From Hungatella sp. UBA3402 (GTDB taxonomy: Bacteria > Bacillota > Clostridia > Lachnospirales > Lachnospiraceae): 9,026 nt of DNA. The stretch spans positions 1 through 9,026 of the forward strand of contig DEPC01000244.1 of the NCBI GenBank assembly GCA_002358555.1, given 5' to 3'. The notes under the pieces are model-generated. The model saw only the letters and a list, made by a program, of their open reading frames with translations. It searched no databases and was not told where the DNA came from. Shown here piece after piece: positions 5,027-9,026 of this stretch. Every line of letters starts with the position of its first letter. The stretch's first letter is position 1. The position numbers and the translations under genes were made by a program.

Positions 5027-7177
5027 TTAAACTCCTGCCACACAGTTCTTTCCAGCTATGTATCCATAATAAACACATAAGGAGTGGCTGATTCCGCGGA
5101 AACAAATCGGATACTCCACGGCATAGCGGCTGCCCTGTACATTTCCGCAGACATAGAGTCCAGGGATAATATTTCGAGATGGACTGGCAGCAGAATCTCC
5201 AGCAGTAAATGTATGACAGTTTTCATCACTCTCTAATCCGCCCACGCATACCAGCATCGCTGTGGTTCCCCATTCAGTAGCGTAGAAAGGTCCATTCTCA
5301 ATAGCAAACATACGGCTTGCAGGTTTTCCAAAATCTTCGTCTTTTCCAGCTTTAGCCAGTTCATTGTACCGTGCAATAGAAGCTTTTGCTGTCTCCAATG
5401 CATCTCCTGAAAATCCCAGATTTGTCAACAGCTCTTCAATCGTATCTCCTTTGGCAGTGAACGCCTCTGCTTTCTCAGAAACTTTTGTATACTGACGGTC
5501 CGTATAATTGGGGTTGGAAGTGTCTTCATCTTCTGGAATAATATAACATAACCCTCCATGGTTGGCAGGCATATAAGGAATCTGATTGCCCCAGTCAGAA
5601 TCATAAATTTGATAAGAGGTATGGTCTGGCTGCAATTCAATCTGGTTCTCCAACTGCTGTCCAGGAATGGATTCATTCATAAAACGCTCTCCATGTTTAT
5701 TGATTTGCAGGAAAGGTGTTACTCCCATGCCGCCGCCCATATGGTGAGTCATTGGTGCATGGAAATCCTGAACCTTTGCTCCAGCCCATGCTCCCATACG
5801 AAGTCCATCTCCAGTACTGATAGGATTGCCTTCTACATCAATGCCCATCATACCAATGGAACCCATACGCATGATATCTTTTTCCAAGATTTCTGGACAG
5901 AAATGCTTCATAATCCTGTCGTCACTGCCATTATCACCAGTAGCTAAAATAACACCCTTGGATGCATTGAGCTGAATATATTTATTTCCGTTATTCGCAT
6001 CGCGGATAATCACGCCAGTGACACGCCCGCTGTCATCTTTTAACAGCTTGGTGCCAAAGCAGCCATAGTAGGTTTCTGTTCCATTGGTAATGGCATCGTT
6101 GAGCTGAGCCTCCACAATAAATCCTTGCTGGTCAGCACGGCTGGAACGAAATTCCATAGAAGATGGGAATGTAGGAAATTCTTCATTTCTATAGTCATAA
6201 TGCTCTGGCTGAGGCCAGGAAAGCGGCACTAAAATTCCTTTATCAAATTGTTCCTGAGTTACCACTTCACGGGTCGTATCACAGATAGTCAAATCTGGAT
6301 AAGCTGCAAGGAACCAATCCATCGCCTCATGGCCATGCTCTGCCCAGCGCTTGATGATGGCACGCTTGTTGCGGTAAGTACATTCTCTCATCAGACGGTC
6401 CACCACTAAATCAGTGTCTACAATATTTTCACGGCCCCATCTCTTGTTCAGAGTACCATTTAACAGGGCATACTCGCCTGAACGGCAGTTAAAGGAAGAT
6501 GATTTTTCTACCAAAGCCACCTTTGCTCCTTCTTCTGCGGCAGCACGGGCAGCACAGATGCCAGACAAGCCTGCTCCGATAATAACTACATCATAATCAA
6601 TGGTTTCTGCGATATCACTGACAGAAGGTTCATCACCCAACCAGTCATCTCCATCTGCGGAGACTACAGGAGCTTCTGGAACAGCTACAGACTCCCCTTT
6701 TGCTTGAGCAATACAGTTAGCAGCCGCTTCTTTCACAGCGTTAGTAGTAACTGTAGCACCTGAAATCGCATCGATTTCAGCGGACTGTGCTTTGAGCAAT
6801 GCTGCTTTTAAATCATCTCCTGCTACTTGACCGATATTTTCCGTTTCATTAGATAGGTCGAGGGTTACATCTGTGATGCTATTTTCATCAAAGCTCATGG
6901 TCACTGTAATCTCTCCCATGCCTTGAGCTGTAGCGCTGTATGTACCAGGTGTATAAATTCCAGTTGTTGCTGCTGCAGTGGTTGTCTCTGCTGCTGTCGT
7001 TGTCGCAGCAGTGGTTCCAGCAGTACTGCTCTCCACAGCTCCAGTGGTAGCACCTGTATCACTGGCGCAGGCTCCAAGTACTCCAGCCGCCGCAATACTC
7101 AAGGCTCCAGCAGCAGTTCCCTTTAAAAAATCGCGACGTGAAAGATTATGTTTGTCATCAGAACGACTCTTTTTCAT
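5027..7177 (-). CDS. Tat-exported lipoprotein flavin reductase (FMN-binding plus fumarate-reductase-like FAD domain)
   Basis: A 716-residue protein from the ATG at 7177. It begins with a Tat-type signal (SRRDFLKG, 13-20) and a lipobox LGAC with C37, followed by a Thr/Ala-rich linker (41-73), so it is predicted to be anchored outside the membrane. Residues 75-160 form an FMN_bind domain; DAISGAT (136-142) fits the ApbE flavinylation motif, with T142 the likely FMN attachment site. Residues 194-710 are an FAD-binding domain with GAGLSG (201-206), E224 for the ribose, GVILATGDNG (408-417) and GERFMNE (496-502). Related proteins pass electrons through FMN and FAD to reduce external acceptors such as fumarate or urocanate. 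The C-terminus (CGNVQGSRYAVEYP, then FRGISHS, 677-699) differs from the usual fumarate-reductase pattern, so the acceptor is probably different. It probably depends on an ApbE enzyme encoded elsewhere. Confidence 0.9.
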   Translation of the reverse strand: MKKSRSDDKHNLSRRDFLKGTAAGALSIAAAGVLGACASDTGATTGAVESSTAGTTAATTTAAETTTAAATTGIYTPGTYSATAQGMGEITVTMSFDENSITDVTLDLSNETENIGQVAGDDLKAALLKAQSAEIDAISGATVTTNAVKEAAANCIAQAKGESVAVPEAPVVSADGDDWLGDEPSVSDIAETIDYDVVIIGAGLSGICAARAAAEEGAKVALVEKSSSFNCRSGEYALLNGTLNKRWGRENIVDTDLVVDRLMRECTYRNKRAIIKRWAEHGHEAMDWFLAAYPDLTICDTTREVVTQEQFDKGILVPLSWPQPEHYDYRNEEFPTFPSSMEFRSSRADQQGFIVEAQLNDAITNGTETYYGCFGTKLLKDDSGRVTGVIIRDANNGNKYIQLNASKGVILATGDNGSDDRIMKHFCPEILEKDIMRMGSIGMMGIDVEGNPISTGDGLRMGAWAGAKVQDFHAPMTHHMGGGMGVTPFLQINKHGERFMNESIPGQQLENQIELQPDHTSYQIYDSDWGNQIPYMPANHGGLCYIIPEDEDTSNPNYTDRQYTKVSEKAEAFTAKGDTIEELLTNLGFSGDALETAKASIARYNELAKAGKDEDFGKPASRMFAIENGPFYATEWGTTAMLVCVGGLESDENCHTFTAGDSAASPSRNIIPGLYVCGNVQGSRYAVEYPICFRGISHSLCVYYGYIAGKNCVAGV

Positions 7178-7184
7178 AATGAAA

Positions 7185-7190
7185 CTCCCC
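7185..7190 (-). promoter_or_regulatory. Ribosome binding site that sets the flavoprotein start
   Basis: GGGGAG (7190-7185) lies seven bases before the ATG at 7177. An earlier in-frame start at 7207 would add ten residues in front of the Tat signal and would place this purine run inside the coding region, so 7177 is preferred. Confidence 0.75.
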
Positions 7191-7222
7191 TCTTTCTTTA
7201 GAATCATTTTATCATAACGTAT

Positions 7223-7251
7223 AGTTTAGCATAAAATATGGATTTTGCTAA
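7223..7251 (-). promoter_or_regulatory. Predicted promoter of the flavoprotein gene
   Basis: On the minus strand TTAGCA (7251-7246) and TAAACT (7228-7223) are separated by 17 bp, with TGC just before the -10 (extended -10 form). Each hexamer matches consensus at four of six bases, as expected for an activator-dependent promoter. The direct repeat lies six bases upstream of the -35. The start point would be near 7216, giving a leader of about 40 nt. TATGAT at about 7216 is an alternative -10. Confidence 0.45.
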
Positions 7252-7257
7252 GAAGAT

Positions 7258-7291
7258 TTGTATAATTGGTTATTTTTGTTGTATAATTGGT
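7258..7291 (-). repeat. Two 13-bp direct repeats with 21-bp period, probable LytTR operator
   Basis: TTGTATAATTGGT occurs at 7258-7270 and again, identically, at 7279-7291 (ACCAATTATACAA on the minus strand). The 21-bp period equals two helical turns, the spacing known for paired sites of LytTR regulators such as AgrA. The pair sits immediately upstream of the predicted -35 of the flavoprotein gene, and a LytTR regulator is encoded about 1.4 kb away. The core only loosely matches the general LytTR consensus, so binding is inferred from spacing, position and neighbourhood. Confidence 0.7.
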
Positions 7292-7339
7292 AATATTTTA
7301 TTAAAGATTCATGCAAGTTTTGATATTACACCAGCCACT

Positions 7340-8689
7340 CTATGAAATCCGGCTACTCTGTCTTTCGGATTCACGCAGATGTAGGATGGGAATTGTCACT
7401 GTCAAAAGAAATCTTCCATCTTTTGCATCTATAGCAACTTCTCCTCCCCATCTTTTTGCTGCTGACCGAATATTTTTAATTCCGTATCCATGGTTTTCCC
7501 TATCTTTTTTCGTTGTTTTTATTGTTCTATCTTGTTCAAATACCAGTTCACCAGAAAAATGGTTTTCTACTCGCAGAATTGCAAAATTTTGTCTGATATC
7601 ACCGCGGACAATAATTTCTCTTCCCTCCTCCAGAGATACCTGTTTTTCTGCTTCTATGGCATTGTCAAGAGCATTTCCAAAAATCACCAGTAAATCTTTT
7701 GGGTCTATAAATTCAAAGATTTTTCCGCGGATAGATGGTATCAAATTAATCTCAAAACGAGAACATTCTCCACCAGCTTTGGCAAGAACGCTGTCAATCA
7801 CTTCATTTCCTGTTGTAGCAAATATTTCGCAATGTCTCATTTCCCTTGATATGGAACTGATATATTCTTGTATTTTTTGGTTGTCATTTAAAGAAGAAAT
7901 ATAAGTAAAATGGTGCTTCATATCATGATAGATTGCATTGATTTGTCCAATTTTTTCTTGCTCCTGACTATACCATTCCTGTTGTGCCTGAAAACGGAGA
8001 CGAAGATATTTTTCTTCCTCCTGTACTATTTGATTCGTAATGCGATATTCTGTCTGAACTAAGATAATTAGGTCACAGATACATAACATCAGACAAACAA
8101 TAGAAGTTTCTATTTCCTGACTGTTCCCGTTTGTATAACTCCTAATCTGAAGGTATTTTACAAGGGCATAAGGGATTGCAGGAAAGAACATTGCAGCAAC
8201 ATCAGACTTTTTTAAAGACAATCCTCCCTCCATCCTAATGCTAGGCCTTACTAATCTCAAAATCAAAAATTGTAGTAATACACATATCAACATAAATCCC
8301 CAGCTAATCCATGGATTTTCTGATGTAGAGATTTGAAAGACAGGGGACACAATATCAATCAATACCACTTTACAGATATCTTTTACTAGAAAAAAAATCA
8401 AAGTTACATAACTTCTCAAAAGCAAGCTGGCCTCATTGACTATCTTACTATATAAAATTAAGAGAATAATCCTCAAACTATAATTATAAAAAAATGGCAT
8501 ACTTGCCTGTTCCATCTGTACCCAAGTCAGAACAGCCCACCAAAGAAAAAATACTGCCTTGGGTTTCATCCCGCTTTCCCATCGCTTGGGCATCTTGGCC
8601 TTAAAATAATGAAACAGCCCAAATTCCATCCATATCCAAACAGATGCTGCCAGCCAGTCAGCCTTAGAATTGCCATAAGCAAAAATCAT
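7340..8689 (-). CDS. AgrC-like GHKL sensor histidine kinase
   Basis: A 449-residue membrane sensor kinase. The first 215 residues hold about six hydrophobic segments (near 8-28, 45-58, 68-84, 93-115, 128-146 and 197-212, with a weaker one near 163-180), followed by a Glu/Gln-rich dimerisation helix (about 219-250). The phospho-acceptor is H255 in IYHDMKHH. The GHKL ATPase domain shows the N-box FGNALDNAIEA (N339, N343) and a glycine box HGYGIKNI (400-407). The start at 8689 is chosen because it forms an ATGA overlap with the response regulator and has GGGAGG six bases upstream; the ATG at 8695 directly abuts that site. No agrB/agrD-like pheromone genes are visible, so its ligand is unknown. 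It probably phosphorylates the LytTR regulator encoded just upstream and so controls the flavoprotein gene. Confidence 0.92.
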   Translation of the reverse strand: MIFAYGNSKADWLAASVWIWMEFGLFHYFKAKMPKRWESGMKPKAVFFLWWAVLTWVQMEQASMPFFYNYSLRIILLILYSKIVNEASLLLRSYVTLIFFLVKDICKVVLIDIVSPVFQISTSENPWISWGFMLICVLLQFLILRLVRPSIRMEGGLSLKKSDVAAMFFPAIPYALVKYLQIRSYTNGNSQEIETSIVCLMLCICDLIILVQTEYRITNQIVQEEEKYLRLRFQAQQEWYSQEQEKIGQINAIYHDMKHHFTYISSLNDNQKIQEYISSISREMRHCEIFATTGNEVIDSVLAKAGGECSRFEINLIPSIRGKIFEFIDPKDLLVIFGNALDNAIEAEKQVSLEEGREIIVRGDIRQNFAILRVENHFSGELVFEQDRTIKTTKKDRENHGYGIKNIRSAAKRWGGEVAIDAKDGRFLLTVTIPILHLRESERQSSRIS

Positions 8690-9026
8690 AGACATCCTCC
8701 CAAATATCTGGTAAATGCCTGGACAAATTCTTTTTTTCTCTGTCTGCTGACAGGTATTTTTTCTCCCTTGATAATTGCGTCATTTTTCTCAATAGCAGAC
8801 ACATAAACCATATTTACCAAAAATGCATTATGACAACGAAAAAAAGAAGCCTCAGATAACAGCTCCTCAAAATATCGCAAGCTGCTATTTATCTCAAGTG
8901 TTCCCTCACTGCGATGGATTCGTAATTTTCTTCCATACATTTCAATATAATAGATATCATTGATATCTACCTGGTAAATGCTATCATTCCCTTTTAAAAT
9001 TATCTTTTCAGGGTTTCTCTTTTTAA
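8686..9026 (-). CDS. LytTR-family response regulator, C-terminal part (cut by window edge)
   Basis: The last 112 codons of a gene that runs off the right edge; the frame is open through base 9024. The segment is a complete or nearly complete LytTR DNA-binding domain: YQVDINDIYYIEMYGRKLRI near the start, then SLRYFEELL, FFRCHNAFLVNMVYVSAIEK (the most conserved block, with the H-x-A/S-x-L-V-N core) and IPVSRQRKKEFVQAF at the end. These domains bind paired sites on DNA and, in AgrA/VirR-type proteins, follow a phospho-receiver domain, which would lie outside this window. The stop overlaps the kinase start by ATGA, the usual arrangement of a cognate pair. The direct repeats at 7258-7291 are its most likely target. 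An internal ATG at 8940 is not the start because it would cut into the domain. Confidence 0.92.
   Translation of the reverse strand, partial: KKRNPEKIILKGNDSIYQVDINDIYYIEMYGRKLRIHRSEGTLEINSSLRYFEELLSEASFFRCHNAFLVNMVYVSAIEKNDAIIKGEKIPVSRQRKKEFVQAFTRYLGGCL
8694..8701 (-). promoter_or_regulatory. Ribosome binding site that sets the kinase start
   Basis: GGGAGG on the minus strand directly precedes the ATG at 8695 but is six bases from the ATG at 8689. Correct spacing and the ATGA overlap with the regulator stop both favour 8689. Confidence 0.7.

Noticed and set aside
5558..5947. A 129-codon plus-strand reading frame opposite the flavoprotein gene
   Set aside because: Fully antisense to conserved FAD-domain coding sequence and without any family signature.
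6901..7126. Low-complexity reading frames (Gln-rich on minus, Cys/Ser-rich on plus) over the flavoprotein linker
   Set aside because: They arise from the repetitive Thr/Ala codons of the linker read in other frames.
5027..7177. Annotating the flavoprotein as fumarate reductase or urocanate reductase
   Set aside because: The usual C-terminal active-site pattern is not present, so a specific substrate name is not supported.
7311..7904. A 197-codon plus-strand open reading frame opposite the kinase gene
   Set aside because: It lies wholly antisense to a well-supported GHKL kinase, has no recognisable domain and no ribosome site; it is a shadow of the minus-strand coding.
7340..9026. An agr quorum-sensing locus
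   Set aside because: The kinase and LytTR regulator are agr-like, but no AgrB-like protease or AgrD-like peptide gene is visible in the window.

Overview
The window looks like chromosomal DNA from a low-to-mid-GC Firmicute, most likely a gut Clostridia/Lachnospiraceae member. This rests on AT-rich intergenic DNA, strong AGGAGG-type ribosome sites, an AgrC-like GHKL kinase with a LytTR regulator, a YczE-type membrane protein and a Tat-exported flavin reductase. No marker gene fixes the species. All nine genes lie on the minus strand, so transcription runs from high to low coordinates.

Region A (9026 to 5027) is a signalling and respiration module. A LytTR response regulator (partial, cut by the right edge) overlaps a six-helix GHKL histidine kinase by ATGA. 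Downstream is a large Tat-type lipoprotein with an FMN-binding domain and a fumarate-reductase-like FAD domain. The gap before the flavoprotein holds two identical 13-bp direct repeats exactly 21 bp apart, just upstream of a plausible -35. This is the geometry expected of a LytTR operator, so the two-component system probably controls the reductase in response to an extracellular signal, perhaps its substrate.

Region B (about 4820 to 2327) starts at a promoter with an extended -10 and carries four closely spaced genes: a PIN/NYN-like putative RNase, a nicotinamidase/isochorismatase-family cysteine hydrolase, a GNAT acetyltransferase and a YczE-like membrane protein. Gaps are 12 to 37 bp, so this looks like one operon, but no shared function is obvious.

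Region C (about 2318 to 1) starts at a promoter with a perfect TATAAT and carries three overlapping genes that I recognise as the STM4015 (leucine-rich-repeat-like), STM4014 (ATP-grasp) and STM4013/SEN3800 (alkaline-phosphatase/sulfatase-fold hydrolase, partial) families. In Salmonella and other bacteria these occur with radical SAM proteins STM4012 and STM4011, which would be expected just beyond position 1. I know of no published function for this cluster. It has the enzyme mix of a small-molecule or peptide-modification pathway and is the best candidate here for an undescribed system.

I saw no tRNA, rRNA, CRISPR array, insertion sequence or attachment site. The only gene-free stretch near 300 bp is 4727-5026. 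It holds the region B promoter, an 11-bp perfect inverted repeat and a weak hairpin after the flavoprotein gene.
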